The notes below the pieces were generated by a model. It searched no databases. It had not been told where the DNA came from and saw only the letters and a program-made list of their open reading frames with translations. From Gemmatimonadota bacterium (lineage in GTDB: Bacteria > Gemmatimonadota > Gemmatimonadetes > Longimicrobiales > Gaopeijiaceae), in contig JAGWBQ010000002.1 of the NCBI GenBank assembly GCA_021295815.1, positions 155,831 through 219,830 of the forward strand: a stretch of 64,000 nt of DNA. The letters run 5' to 3'. Below, in pieces: positions 54,604 to 63,673 of this stretch; positions within the stretch are counted from its first letter, which is position 1; every line of letters starts with the position of its first letter. The position numbers were made by a program, and so were the translations under genes.

Positions 54604-55599
54604 GTGCGTATCGCACTCGACGCCATGGGCACGGATCGAGCCCCAGGACCCGAGGTCAGGGGGGCTCTCGACGCGGTCGCTCGATTGGGCTCGGACGTCG
54701 AAATAGTGCTGGTCGGCGACAGGGAGGTACTGGAAAACGAGCTCGCCGCACATCCGCGCACCCGCGGCCGGATCACGATCTCTCACGCCCCCGACCGAGT
54801 GCGTCCGGACGATCCGCCCGCGACCGTCATGCGTCGGAGGCCGGATTCTTCCGTGGTGCGCGGCCTGAGGCTTCACCGGAAGGGTGAGGTGGACGCCTTC
54901 GTCAGCGCAGGCCCGACCGGAGCGGTCATGTCCGCCGCGCTCTTCTCCCTGAAACGAATCCCCGGCGTCGAGCGTCCGGCGATCGCGACCCTCGTACCCA
55001 CCGTGAAGGGGCAGTGCCTGCTGCTGGACTCCGGAGCGAATCTGGAGTGCAAGCCCAAGCACCTGGTGCAGTTCGCTCACATGGGAGTCGGCTACGTTCG
55101 ACGCGCGCTGGGCCACGAGAACCCGGCCGTAGGGCTGCTGAACGTCGGCGAGGAGCCTCGCAGCGGAGGTGAGGTTCTCCGTGAGACCTTCCGCCGGCTG
55201 TCCACGGACGGCTCGCTCGATTTCGTGGGAAACGTGGAGGGCCGGGATCTGGTCACCGCGACCTGCGACGTCGTGATCTGCGACGGATTCGTCGGTAACG
55301 TGCTCCTCAAGTTCTACGAGTCCGTGGCCTCCGTGCTCTTCCGACTTCTGAAGGATCCCGTTCCCGGGGCCTGGGACAACGACGACAGGCTCGATCGCGT
55401 CTTCAAGGTGCTCGACTACGCGGAGGTCGGCGGCGCTCCGTTGCTCGGAGTGCGGGGAGTGCCCATCATCTGCCACGGAGGCTCGTCTCCCAAGGCGATC
55501 CGCAACGCCCTGCGCGTGGCGGCGAGGGCCGTGCGGTCAGGGGTCGTGCGTCACTCCGCCCGCGAATTCCAATCCCTGGCAGCCCTGAGGCCCGCATGA
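54604..55599 (+). CDS. plsX: Phosphate acyltransferase PlsX
   Basis: Converts acyl-ACP to acyl-phosphate for phospholipid synthesis. The 331-residue product has ALDAMGTDRAPGPEVRGAL, SAGPTGAVMSAALFSLKRI, LLDSGANLECKPKHLVQFA and VICDGFVGNVLLKFYE. GTG start 23 nt after rpmF. The stop overlaps fabH (ATGA). It links ribosome and lipid synthesis in the same operon, as in E. coli. Confidence 0.96.
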   Translation: MRIALDAMGTDRAPGPEVRGALDAVARLGSDVEIVLVGDREVLENELAAHPRTRGRITISHAPDRVRPDDPPATVMRRRPDSSVVRGLRLHRKGEVDAFVSAGPTGAVMSAALFSLKRIPGVERPAIATLVPTVKGQCLLLDSGANLECKPKHLVQFAHMGVGYVRRALGHENPAVGLLNVGEEPRSGGEVLRETFRRLSTDGSLDFVGNVEGRDLVTATCDVVICDGFVGNVLLKFYESVASVLFRLLKDPVPGAWDNDDRLDRVFKVLDYAEVGGAPLLGVRGVPIICHGGSSPKAIRNALRVAARAVRSGVVRHSAREFQSLAALRPA

Positions 55600-56588
55600 C
55601 CGCGAACCCGACTGCACGCATCGCGTCCATCGCGAGATACCTTCCCGACAACGTCGTCACCAACCACGATCTCTCCTTGCGGGTGGACACCACGGACGAG
55701 TGGATAAGGACGCGAACCGGCATACGCGAGAGAAGGATCGCGCCGGATTCGCTTCTCGTCGCCGACATGGGCAAGGAGGCGGCGACGACCGCCCTCCGGC
55801 GCGCGGGACTCGAGGCCGACGATGTCGATCTGCTTCTGGTGGCCACGGCGACTCCCGACCGCTGGCTGCCCGCCACGGCGTGCGACCTCCAGGCCCGGCT
55901 CGGGGCCGTGAACGCCGCCGCCATGGACGTGATGGGAGCCTGCACCGGCTTCATCTACGCCCTTTCCCTTGCCGAAGGATACGTCGCCGCAGGCCGGGGA
56001 GAGACCGTTCTGGTGGTCTCCACCGAAAAGATGAGCTCGATCGTCGACTGGGAGGACCGGTCCACGTGCGTGCTCTTCGGCGACGGCGCGGGTGCGGCGG
56101 TGGTGGTGCCCTCCAACGGTTCAGGTCGCGGCGTGCTCTCCAGCCACCTCGGCTCCGACGGGAGGCTCGCCGAACTCCTCGTCCGGCCTGCCGGCGGCGC
56201 GGCCGTCCCCATCACTGCGGAGGTCCTTGACGACAAGTCCCACCTGATCAGGATGGCGGGTCGCGAGGTCTTCAAGAACGCCGTCCGCAACATGGCCGAC
56301 TCCTGCAACCGCGTGCTGGACGATGCCGGGCTGAACGTCGACGACGTCGACCTGCTCGTGCCTCATCAGGCGAACAGCCGCATCATCGATGCGACCGCCA
56401 GATACGCCGGCCTGCCCATGGATCGGGTCTTCACGAACATCGAGCGCTACGGGAACATGAGTTCCGCCACGGTTCCCATCGCCATCGACGAAGCGGTCGA
56501 GCAGGGTCGAATCGTCGAGGGGTCGGTTCTGCTCACGGTCGCGTTCGGCGCGGGCCTTACCTGGGGAGCGATGGCGATCCGGTGGTGA
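55596..56588 (+). CDS. fabH: 3-oxoacyl-ACP synthase III (KAS III)
   Basis: Starts fatty-acid synthesis by condensing acetyl-CoA with malonyl-ACP. In 330 residues the Cys-His-Asn triad is visible: Cys116 in MGACTGFIYAL, His in VPHQANSRIIDAT, and Asn in NIERYGNMSSATVP. The ATG overlaps the plsX stop. The gene is followed directly by fabD. Confidence 0.97.
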   Translation: MTANPTARIASIARYLPDNVVTNHDLSLRVDTTDEWIRTRTGIRERRIAPDSLLVADMGKEAATTALRRAGLEADDVDLLLVATATPDRWLPATACDLQARLGAVNAAAMDVMGACTGFIYALSLAEGYVAAGRGETVLVVSTEKMSSIVDWEDRSTCVLFGDGAGAAVVVPSNGSGRGVLSSHLGSDGRLAELLVRPAGGAAVPITAEVLDDKSHLIRMAGREVFKNAVRNMADSCNRVLDDAGLNVDDVDLLVPHQANSRIIDATARYAGLPMDRVFTNIERYGNMSSATVPIAIDEAVEQGRIVEGSVLLTVAFGAGLTWGAMAIRW

Positions 56589-57523
56589 CGGTCGAACCGA
56601 CCCGGGCTCTTCTATTTCCCGGCCAGGGCTCCCAGCATGTCGGCATGGCCGCGGATCTGGGTACGGCCGGCACCCGGGTCCACGACACGTTCGCCGAGGC
56701 CGACGACATTCTCGGCTTCTCCCTCTCCCGACTGATGGCCGAGGGCCCGGAGGAGGTCCTTACCGAGACGCGGAACGCCCAGCCGGCGATCCTGACTCAC
56801 TCGGTCGCGGTTCACCGGGCGCTGGGCGAGAGGATCGGCGCTCCCCTCGTCGCCGCAGGCCACTCTCTCGGCGAGTACAGCGCCTACGTGGCCGCCGGGA
56901 CGCTCACCTTCCGAGACGCGCTCCTCGCGGTACGCAGAAGGGGCGAACTCATGTTCGCGGCCGGAGACGCGCGCCCGGGGGCGATGGCCGCCGTTCTCGG
57001 CCTGACCCACGATGCGGTTCGCGAAACCCTGAAAGCGGTGACCGCGGGCATCTGCGTTCCGGCCAACTTCAACTCCCCGACCCAGGTCGTGATCAGCGGT
57101 GACCGCAAGGCGGTCGAGGAGGCCATGGCCGCTCTCGACGAAGCCGGCGCCCGCCGCGTGGTCCCGTTGCCGGTGTCGGGCGCGTTTCACTCGCCGCTGA
57201 TGCTGCCGGCCGCCGAGGAGCTCCGAACGGAGCTCGAAGGGACCGAGTTCCAGGACCCGGCTTTCCCGGTCGTGTCCAACGTCACGGCATCTCCGATCGT
57301 CGACGGTGCGCGCGCTCGCGAGCTTCTCGCCCGTCAGTTGACCGCGCCGGTCAGATGGTCCGAGTCGGTCGAGACCATGCTCGAGGCCGGAACCCGTTCG
57401 TTCGTGGAGATCGGTCCGGGAAGAATTCTCGGAGGAATCAATCGACAGATTGCCCGACGCGTGCCGTGCGTCTCCATCGGCCGTTTCGCCGATCTGGACA
57501 AGCTCAAAGACGAGGGAGCGTGA
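56585..57523 (+). CDS. fabD: Malonyl-CoA:ACP transacylase
   Basis: Loads malonyl onto acyl carrier protein. The 312-residue product has LFPGQGSQHVGM, the active serine Ser94 in GHSLGEYSAYVAAG, and the histidine in SGAFHSPLM. It starts with GTG at 56585 in the fabH stop; another GTG one codon upstream (56582) is equivalent. The gene is 2 nt from fabG. Confidence 0.96.
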   Translation: MTVEPTRALLFPGQGSQHVGMAADLGTAGTRVHDTFAEADDILGFSLSRLMAEGPEEVLTETRNAQPAILTHSVAVHRALGERIGAPLVAAGHSLGEYSAYVAAGTLTFRDALLAVRRRGELMFAAGDARPGAMAAVLGLTHDAVRETLKAVTAGICVPANFNSPTQVVISGDRKAVEEAMAALDEAGARRVVPLPVSGAFHSPLMLPAAEELRTELEGTEFQDPAFPVVSNVTASPIVDGARARELLARQLTAPVRWSESVETMLEAGTRSFVEIGPGRILGGINRQIARRVPCVSIGRFADLDKLKDEGA

Positions 57524-57525
57524 GA

Positions 57526-58275
57526 ATGAACGGGAGAGTCGAAGACCTGGAGGGTGAGATCGCCATCGTCACCGGTGGATCGCAAGGCATCGGACTGGCC
57601 ATTTCCGAGGCCCTGGCCGAGATCGGCGCCACTGTGGCCGTGATCGCCCGCAACGGCGACAGGGCGGCGGAAGCGGCGGCCGGACTCGACGGGGAAGGGC
57701 ACCTGGGCCTTTCGTGCGACGTGGCCGACGGCGCGGCGGTCAAGCGGGTGGTCGCCGAGATCGGAAAGACCCTCGGCCCGGTCGGCGTCCTGGTGAACAA
57801 CGCCGGCATTACTCGCGACGGCCTCCTCGCCCGGATGAAGGACGAGGACTTCGACGAGGTCATCGGCGTCAATCTCCGCGGCGCCTTCTCCACGATCAGA
57901 TCCTGCTCCAGATTCATGATGCGCAGGAGAGGCGGGGCCATCGTCAACGTCTCTTCAGTGGTCGGCATTTCGGGCAACCCCGGCCAGGCGAATTACGTGG
58001 CCTCCAAGGCGGGATTGATCGGACTGACCAAGAGCGTCGCGAAGGAGCTTGCTCCCAGAGGCGTTCGCTGCAACGCCGTGGCTCCCGGTTTCATCGACAC
58101 CGCCATGACCCGATCTCTTCCCGAGGAACAGAGCGCATCTCTCCGGGACCGCATCGCTCTGGGACGTTTCGGAACCCCTCGGGACGTCGCCGAAGCGGTA
58201 AGATTCCTTGCCAGCCCCCTGTCCGGCTATATTACGGGTCAGGTACTGACCGTCGACGGCGGTATGGTGCTCTAG
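57526..58275 (+). CDS. fabG: 3-oxoacyl-ACP reductase
   Basis: A short-chain dehydrogenase that reduces 3-oxoacyl-ACP with NADPH. The 249-residue product has the cofactor loop [24 protein letters not shown], the Ser-Tyr-Lys triad at Ser143/144, Tyr157 and Lys161, and [15 protein letters not shown] at the end. The ATG at 57526 follows GGGAGC. acpP follows after 32 nt. Confidence 0.96.
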   Translation: MNGRVEDLEGEIAIVTGGSQGIGLAISEALAEIGATVAVIARNGDRAAEAAAGLDGEGHLGLSCDVADGAAVKRVVAEIGKTLGPVGVLVNNAGITRDGLLARMKDEDFDEVIGVNLRGAFSTIRSCSRFMMRRRGGAIVNVSSVVGISGNPGQANYVASKAGLIGLTKSVAKELAPRGVRCNAVAPGFIDTAMTRSLPEEQSASLRDRIALGRFGTPRDVAEAVRFLASPLSGYITGQVLTVDGGMVL

Positions 58276-58307
58276 CATGCAACTCACATTTCTACGGGAA
58301 CTGCCGG

Positions 58308-58553
58308 ATGAGTGACTCAATCAAGAAGCGCGTTTACCGGATTATCGTGGACGAGCTCGGGGTCGAGCCGGAGAAGGTCCGCGACAGCGCCGCATTCCAG
58401 GACGACCTGGGAGCGGATTCGCTCGACACCGTCGAGCTGGTTATGGCTTTCGAGGAGGAGTTCGACCTCGACATATCGGACGAAGACGCCGACGCGCTCC
58501 AGACCGTAGGCCAGGTGGTAGGCTACCTCGAACAGACCCTTGCCGACGGGTAG
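58308..58553 (+). CDS. acpP: Acyl carrier protein
   Basis: The 81-residue carrier of growing acyl chains. The phosphopantetheine attachment serine is Ser38 in [19 protein letters not shown], and the protein is strongly acidic. A 12-codon frame (58277-58315) ends 8 nt inside the acpP coding region. Confidence 0.97.
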   Translation: MSDSIKKRVYRIIVDELGVEPEKVRDSAAFQDDLGADSLDTVELVMAFEEEFDLDISDEDADALQTVGQVVGYLEQTLADG

Positions 58554-58637
58554 CTCCTTGGCGGCAGCCGGCGGACGAAGCTCTCACGGCATTCGCGCGG
58601 CACCGCATCCGCGCCGGCTCCTCCAGCCCGCCAGAAA

Positions 58638-59882
58638 GTGAAACGCGTCGTCATCACCGGAATGGGCGTCGTCTCGCCCTTGGGCAACGACCTGGACACC
58701 ACCTGGGCCGGCCTCGTCGCAGGTCGGAGCGGAGGCGGGCGCATCACGCGGTTTCCGGTCAACGATCAGTTCTCCTGTAGAATCGCGTGCGAGGTCAAAG
58801 GCTTCGATCCTCTGGCCCACATGGACCGGAAGGAGGCGCGCCGCTACGATACCTACACCGTCTACGGCGTGGCCGCCAGCGCCCAGGCGATAGAGCAATC
58901 CGGCGTGCAGGACGCGCTCGCCAAGCACGATCCCATCCGAGCCGGCGTCATCATGGGTTCCGGCATCGGCGGCATCGCCACGATGGAGGCGCAGCACCTG
59001 CGGCTCCACAAGAGCGGACCGCGCAAGGTCAGCCCGTTCTTCATCCCCTCGTTCATCCCCGACATGTGCGCGGGGAGCGTGGCCATGCGCTGGAACCTCC
59101 AGGGGCCCAACTACGCCACCGTCTCCGCCTGCGCGTCCGGGGCTCACGCCGTCGGCAACGCGGCGCGCTGCATCCGGCACGGCGAGGCCGACGTGATGGT
59201 GGCGGGAGGCTCCGAAGCGACCCTGACTCCGCTCGCTGTCGCCGGTTTCGCCTCCATGAAGGCGCTCTCGACCCGCAATGACGATCCCCAAGCAGCGAGC
59301 CGGCCTTTCTCTGCCGACCGAGACGGATTCGTAATGGGAGAAGGGGCGGGCGCCCTCGTCCTCGAGTCGCTCGAGCACGCCCAAGCGCGCGGCGCATCGA
59401 TTCTGGGCGAGGTCGCGGGATACGGCTGCTCGGCGGACGCATTCCACATGACCGCACCTCCTCCGGACGGTTACGGAGCGGCCAGCTGCATGCGGCTGGG
59501 ACTCGCCGACGCGAAGAGCCGACCGCAGGACGTCGACTACGTGAACGCGCACGGCACCTCGACTATGGCCGACAGCATCGAGACTGCCGCCATCAAGCGG
59601 GTGCTGGGCGAACACGCTTACAGGATCGTGGTGGGCTCCACCAAATCCATGACCGGGCATCTCCTGGGCGCCGCCGGGGCGGTGGAGACCATCATATGCG
59701 TCCAGGCCTGCCGCCACGGCCTCATACCGCCCACCATCAACGCCACCGAACCCGACCCGGAGTGCGACCTCGACTACGCCTTTCACGGAGCGGTCGAGCG
59801 TCCGGTGAACCTGGCCCTCTCCAATTCGTTCGGCTTCGGAGGACACAACGTCACGCTCGCCATCCGACGCTGGGACGGTTGA
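58638..59882 (+). CDS. fabF: 3-oxoacyl-ACP synthase II (KAS II)
   Basis: Elongates fatty acids by condensing acyl-ACP with malonyl-ACP. In 414 residues the Cys-His-His triad is visible: Cys165 in SACASGAHAVGNAA, His in NAHGTSTMADSIE, and His in TKSMTGHLLGAAGAVE. It starts with GTG, 84 nt after acpP. A gene for a small frame and ispF follow. Confidence 0.97.
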   Translation: MKRVVITGMGVVSPLGNDLDTTWAGLVAGRSGGGRITRFPVNDQFSCRIACEVKGFDPLAHMDRKEARRYDTYTVYGVAASAQAIEQSGVQDALAKHDPIRAGVIMGSGIGGIATMEAQHLRLHKSGPRKVSPFFIPSFIPDMCAGSVAMRWNLQGPNYATVSACASGAHAVGNAARCIRHGEADVMVAGGSEATLTPLAVAGFASMKALSTRNDDPQAASRPFSADRDGFVMGEGAGALVLESLEHAQARGASILGEVAGYGCSADAFHMTAPPPDGYGAASCMRLGLADAKSRPQDVDYVNAHGTSTMADSIETAAIKRVLGEHAYRIVVGSTKSMTGHLLGAAGAVETIICVQACRHGLIPPTINATEPDPECDLDYAFHGAVERPVNLALSNSFGFGGHNVTLAIRRWDG

Positions 59883-59887
59883 CGGCC

Positions 59888-59959
59888 GTGGACGAACGGA
59901 TCCCGGCGGCGCGAGCTCGCATCCTTGCCGGACGCCGTTCCCCGCAGGCGGTCGGTTGA
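59888..59959 (+). CDS. Possible 23-residue ORF between fabF and ispF
   Basis: A GTG frame (VDERIPAARARILAGRRSPQ and on) ends with a TGA that overlaps the ispF TTG start (TTGA). Its 5' end lies in the recurring CCGTGGAC sequence that follows several stop codons here. It may be a coupling leader or chance. Confidence 0.2.
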   Translation: MDERIPAARARILAGRRSPQAVG

Positions 59960-60426
59960 GAGTCGGGATCGGCTACGACTCCCACCGCTTCTCCGACGAG
60001 GCTCCTCTCGTACTCGGCGGGGTGAGGGTGCCGGACCACCCCGGCCTCCTGGGACATTCGGACGGAGACGCGGTGGCCCATGCCGTGATCGACGCCGTGC
60101 TGGGTGCGGCGGGTGAAGGGAACGTGGGTGCGCACTTCCCGCCCACCGATCCGCGCTGGCGCGGATCCGACTCGATCGGGCTCCTCTCCCGCGTGGGCGA
60201 ACTGCTCGCGCAGAGGGGCTGGACGGTCGTCAACGTCGATGTGGTCGTCGTTTGCGAGAGTCCCAAAGTGGGCCCTCTCGCGCCTCGGATGCGCCAACGG
60301 CTGGGCGGTGCGCTCGGAGTCTCGCCCAGCATGATCTCGGTAAAGGGCAAGAGCAACGAAGGACTGGGCTGGATCGGTGCGGGAGAGGGTCTGGCGGTCC
60401 ACGCCATCGCTCTGGTAACGCGATAA
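59956..60426 (+). CDS. ispF: 2-C-methyl-D-erythritol 2,4-cyclodiphosphate synthase
   Basis: The fifth MEP-pathway enzyme, making the cyclic diphosphate. The 156-residue product has the zinc ligands in GYDSHRF (Asp8, His10), the LGHSDGDAVAHAVIDA signature, GAHFPPTDPRW, and KGKSNEGLGWIGAGEG. The TTG start is implied by homology and overlaps the short frame before it. The partner ispD lies 45 kb away at 13718. Confidence 0.95.
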   Translation: MRVGIGYDSHRFSDEAPLVLGGVRVPDHPGLLGHSDGDAVAHAVIDAVLGAAGEGNVGAHFPPTDPRWRGSDSIGLLSRVGELLAQRGWTVVNVDVVVVCESPKVGPLAPRMRQRLGGALGVSPSMISVKGKSNEGLGWIGAGEGLAVHAIALVTR

Positions 60427-60436
60427 CGGCGTTGCC

Positions 60437-61084
60437 GTGGAGGAGTTCCTAGCCTGGTTCGAGGGCATTCCCGCTCCCCTGGTCTACGCCGGACTCGGCT
60501 TCGGCGCGGCGCTGGAGAACGTCGTTCCGGCAATTCCGGCCGACACCTTCGTCGCTCTGGGCGGAGTGCTGGTCTCAGCGGGTGATCTGCGCTGGCCCTG
60601 GGTCTTCGGCATCACCTGGCTGTCGAACGTCGCCTCGGCGCTGGCGGTGTATCGGCTCGGCTACGTGCGCGGTCCCGGGTTCTTCCGCACCGGCATCGGC
60701 AGGCGACTGGTCGACCGCAGCCAGCTCGCGCGCATGAGGCGGTTCTACAGCCGCCACGGCGTCGTCGCCATCTTCTTCACCCGCTTCCTCCCCGGCCTCC
60801 GAGCCGTGGTCCCGGTCTTCGCGGGCGTCAGCCGCACGCGCTGGCCCGCCGTCGCGGCTCCCATATTCGTAGCTTCCGCGATCTGGTACGGAGCACTCGT
60901 GGGCGCGGGGGTCTTTCTAGGATCCAGACTGGATCTTCTGGGCGATTTGCTGGACCGGGTGAACCTAGTCCTGGTGTTGATCGCGACGGCGGTCACGATA
61001 CCGGTGGTCTTCTGGTGGTGGCGCACGCGGCGGAAGCGTCGCCAGGTGCGGGTGGGACGCCGAGAGGCAAGCGAGCAGGAGTGA
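60437..61084 (+). CDS. DedA-family membrane protein
   Basis: A 215-residue inner-membrane protein of the DedA/SNARE-associated family, members of which flip phospholipid or undecaprenyl-phosphate carriers and support membrane potential. It has N-terminal ENVVPAIPADTFVALGG, the conserved FFTRFLPGLRAVVPVFAG (core FxRFxPxxR), about five hydrophobic segments, and a basic C-terminal tail. GTG start. The stop overlaps the xer gene (GTGA). Confidence 0.9.
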   Translation: MEEFLAWFEGIPAPLVYAGLGFGAALENVVPAIPADTFVALGGVLVSAGDLRWPWVFGITWLSNVASALAVYRLGYVRGPGFFRTGIGRRLVDRSQLARMRRFYSRHGVVAIFFTRFLPGLRAVVPVFAGVSRTRWPAVAAPIFVASAIWYGALVGAGVFLGSRLDLLGDLLDRVNLVLVLIATAVTIPVVFWWWRTRRKRRQVRVGRREASEQE

Positions 61085-61998
61085 GCAACTCCCATCCACG
61101 CGGCTACGCCTTCGAGTTCTTTCTCGATCACCTCGCTTTGGAGCGAGGCCTCTCCGACGCCACTCTCTCCGCCTACGAGCACGATGTCGGGAAGGCCGTC
61201 GAATTCTTCCTTTCTCGCGGAATAGGACATCCGGCCTCGGTTGCGCTTGGCGATGTCAGAGACTGGGTCACCGAACTCATCGGAGCCGGGCTGGCTCCCT
61301 CGACGATCCGTCGCGCGCAATCCGCGCTCCGCACCTACTTCGGCTTCCTCCTCGACGAGGGGGTGGTGGAGAGCGATCCCACCGAGAGGCTGGACGCGCC
61401 CAGGCTCACCTTGACCCTCCCGCACTTCCTGACCCCGGACGAAATGGAGGCCCTGCTCGCCTCGCCCGACCCCACGAGCCGGCTGTACTGGCGCGACGTG
61501 GCGATCATCGAGGTGATGTACGCCACCGGAGTCCGCGTATCGGAACTGACTCAGCTCTCGCTCTTCGATCTGCACGAGACGGAGGGCTTCCTGCGCGTGC
61601 TGGGAAAGGGATCGAAGGAGCGAATCGTGCCGCTCGGCGGACCCGCCCTGACCGCCTTGCGCCGCTACTTGCGCGAACTGCGCCCCAAGCTCGCCCGGGA
61701 AAAGACCGAACGGCGCATCTTCCTGGGAGCCAGGGGCGGTCCGCTTCGGAGGGAGATCGTCTGGCGGATGCTCAAGTCCCTTGCGGCCAGAGCCGGGATC
61801 CCGACCGCCAAGGTGCATCCCCATACTCTCCGCCATACCTTCGCCACTCATCTGATCGAGGGCGGAGCCGATCTCGTGATCGTGCAGGAGCTGCTGGGGC
61901 ACGCGGACATCGGCACGACGCAGATCTACACGCACCTGGACCGCAGCCACCTCTTCGACGTCCACGACCGCTGCCACCCTCGCGCGAGGCTCGGCTGA
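61081..61998 (+). CDS. Xer-type tyrosine recombinase
   Basis: Resolves chromosome dimers at dif sites, usually as XerC/XerD. The 305-residue product has an N-terminal SAM-like core-binding domain (about 10-105), then the catalytic domain with Arg152, Lys176, His248, Arg251, His274 and nucleophile Tyr283 (HTLRHTFATHLIEGGADL; GTTQIYTHLDRSHLFDVH). All catalytic residues are present. C versus D cannot be assigned from sequence alone. It is the last gene of the rightward operon, facing the S41 protease. Confidence 0.93.
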   Translation: MSNSHPRGYAFEFFLDHLALERGLSDATLSAYEHDVGKAVEFFLSRGIGHPASVALGDVRDWVTELIGAGLAPSTIRRAQSALRTYFGFLLDEGVVESDPTERLDAPRLTLTLPHFLTPDEMEALLASPDPTSRLYWRDVAIIEVMYATGVRVSELTQLSLFDLHETEGFLRVLGKGSKERIVPLGGPALTALRRYLRELRPKLAREKTERRIFLGARGGPLRREIVWRMLKSLAARAGIPTAKVHPHTLRHTFATHLIEGGADLVIVQELLGHADIGTTQIYTHLDRSHLFDVHDRCHPRARLG

Positions 61999-62063
61999 CG
62001 TGTCGTCCCGCTCTCTCGGTGCGCACCAGTTTCGCCAGAGGCTGCTCGCGGGAGATTTCCGCA

Positions 62064-62087
62064 GCCGCCAGGGAGCGGAAGGGCGGC
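62064..62087. terminator. Weak hairpin between converging xer and S41 genes
   Basis: A 6-bp GCCGCC/GGCGGC stem with a 12-nt loop in the 91-nt convergent gap. It has no T-tract on either side, so terminator function is a guess from position. Confidence 0.2.
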
Positions 62088-62089
62088 CC

Positions 62090-63673
62090 CTACCTTCCCA
62101 CGTCGTGCTCGAACCGCAGCGTCTCGATGAGCTCGGCCGGCGAGCCGGCGGCCAGGATCAGGCGCACCGCTTCGGCCAGAACAGGGTCGCGAGCCATGCG
62201 GATGTCGAGCTGAGCGCCCACTTCCTCCATGCGCAGCGCGGCGTTCATCTCGACTCGCCAACGGAGGTAGTCCCGGATCTCGGGTGCGGCCAGAAGCTCC
62301 GCGACACCACCGTCCGACCTCAGGGTCTCGATGAGCGCATCGAGCTCATCCTCTCTCAGCCCCGGGCGCTCGCCGGCCGCTTCCCGCGCCGTGGCTGCGG
62401 CCAGACCGGCCTCGGCGATGCGCACACCCAATGGCACTTCCTTCCCGTTGAAGTCGAGTATGAACTCGCGTTCGAGTTCGGTCAAGGTGTCGTCCGCGAT
62501 GGAGAGGTCGGGGATCACGCCGCCTCCGTCCACCAGCACCCGCCCGGAGGGGGTCGTCACGGTCGGGAGCGAGTCCGGCTCGGGGAGCGGCAGTCCTCGC
62601 GAGTCGCGCGCGCGTTGGAGCGAACGCCCGAGCGGAGTTTGCCAGGAACCCGTCGTGAAGCGCAGCTTGCGACCGTGTGGAAGGTCCATGACGGTCTGCA
62701 CCACGCCCTTGCCGAAGGAGCGCTCGCCCAGCACGAGCGCCCGGTCGTAGTCCTGGAGCGCACCCGCCAGAATTTCGGCCCCGGAGGCGGTGAAACGGTC
62801 GACCAGCACCACGATGGGCAGGTCGGGAACCATCGGCGGATAGCGGTCGCTGAAGGACTCGGACTCGGTGACCCCGGCCGAACCGCCCGGCACGCGAGTC
62901 TCCCAGCTCGCCAGGGTGCTCCCCCTGGGCAGGAAGAAGTCGGCGAGCATGAGCGACTCGTCCAGGTAGCCGCCCGGATTCCCGCGCACATCGATGATCA
63001 ACCCTTCGACTCCGTCGAATTCCATTAGCGTCCGCTGCATCTCGCGCGCCGAGTTGCGCGCGACCCGGTCGAGAACGACATAGCCCACGCCGGACTCGAG
63101 CACGCCGCGCCGCACGGCGGGCACATGGACCTCGGCCCGGGTGATGGTGAAGGCGATCAGCTCGGCGTAGCCCGCACGGTTCACGCGAACCGTCACGTCG
63201 GTCCCCACCGGCCCTCGGATGGAGTCCGCTGCCATCCCGGTGGTCCAGTCCGAAGCGTCGTGTTCGTTCACGCCCACAATCTGGTCGCCGAGCAGGATGC
63301 CTGCGTCGCTGGCGGGCATGCCCGGGAAGACGGCGGTCACGGTGACCCGCTCGTTGAGCGGAGTGATCTGGAGACCGATGCCCGAGTAGTTGCCCGTGGT
63401 GGCTTCCTCCCAGACCTCGGTCTCGACCGGGGTGAGAAGCTCGGCGTAGGGGTCGTTCAGGGACGCGATCAGGCCGTCGATCGCCGCCTCCCAGAGGACC
63501 GAGTCCGAAAACTCCGACGCGTGCATGGTCGAGAGAAGCGATACCGCCTCGGCCAGCACCTCGGCGGCCGAGCCTGCGGCGGCGTTGTCGGCAGGGCGCG
63601 TCTGCGCGACGGAAGGCACGGGGGAAAAAGCGAGCAGAAGCGCGACGACGGCGAATCCTTTTAGCACGGGCAT
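62090..63673 (-). CDS. C-terminal processing peptidase, S41 family
   Basis: An exported serine protease of the CtpA/Tsp type that trims or degrades envelope proteins. The 527-residue product has a signal peptide (MPVLKGFAVVALLLAFSPVP), a PDZ domain at about 95-175 (GIGLQITPLNERVTVTAVFPG), and the catalytic Ser297/Lys322 pair (DRFTASGAEILAG; GERSFGKGVVQT). A C-terminal region of about 150 residues is helical and not assigned. ATG 63673 is chosen for its clean signal peptide; the frame is open to GTG 63706. No ribosome binding site is obvious. Confidence 0.92.
   Translation of the reverse strand: MPVLKGFAVVALLLAFSPVPSVAQTRPADNAAAGSAAEVLAEAVSLLSTMHASEFSDSVLWEAAIDGLIASLNDPYAELLTPVETEVWEEATTGNYSGIGLQITPLNERVTVTAVFPGMPASDAGILLGDQIVGVNEHDASDWTTGMAADSIRGPVGTDVTVRVNRAGYAELIAFTITRAEVHVPAVRRGVLESGVGYVVLDRVARNSAREMQRTLMEFDGVEGLIIDVRGNPGGYLDESLMLADFFLPRGSTLASWETRVPGGSAGVTESESFSDRYPPMVPDLPIVVLVDRFTASGAEILAGALQDYDRALVLGERSFGKGVVQTVMDLPHGRKLRFTTGSWQTPLGRSLQRARDSRGLPLPEPDSLPTVTTPSGRVLVDGGGVIPDLSIADDTLTELEREFILDFNGKEVPLGVRIAEAGLAAATAREAAGERPGLREDELDALIETLRSDGGVAELLAAPEIRDYLRWRVEMNAALRMEEVGAQLDIRMARDPVLAEAVRLILAAGSPAELIETLRFEHDVGR

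Noticed and set aside
61081..61998. Xer-type recombinase as an integrase of a mobile element
   Set aside because: Its length and motifs fit XerC/XerD and it is overlapped with a DedA gene; no attachment repeats or phage genes surround it.
62000..63028. 342-codon plus-strand frame after xer
   Set aside because: It is antisense to the S41 protease gene, whose minus-strand protein has a signal peptide, PDZ domain and catalytic Ser/Lys.
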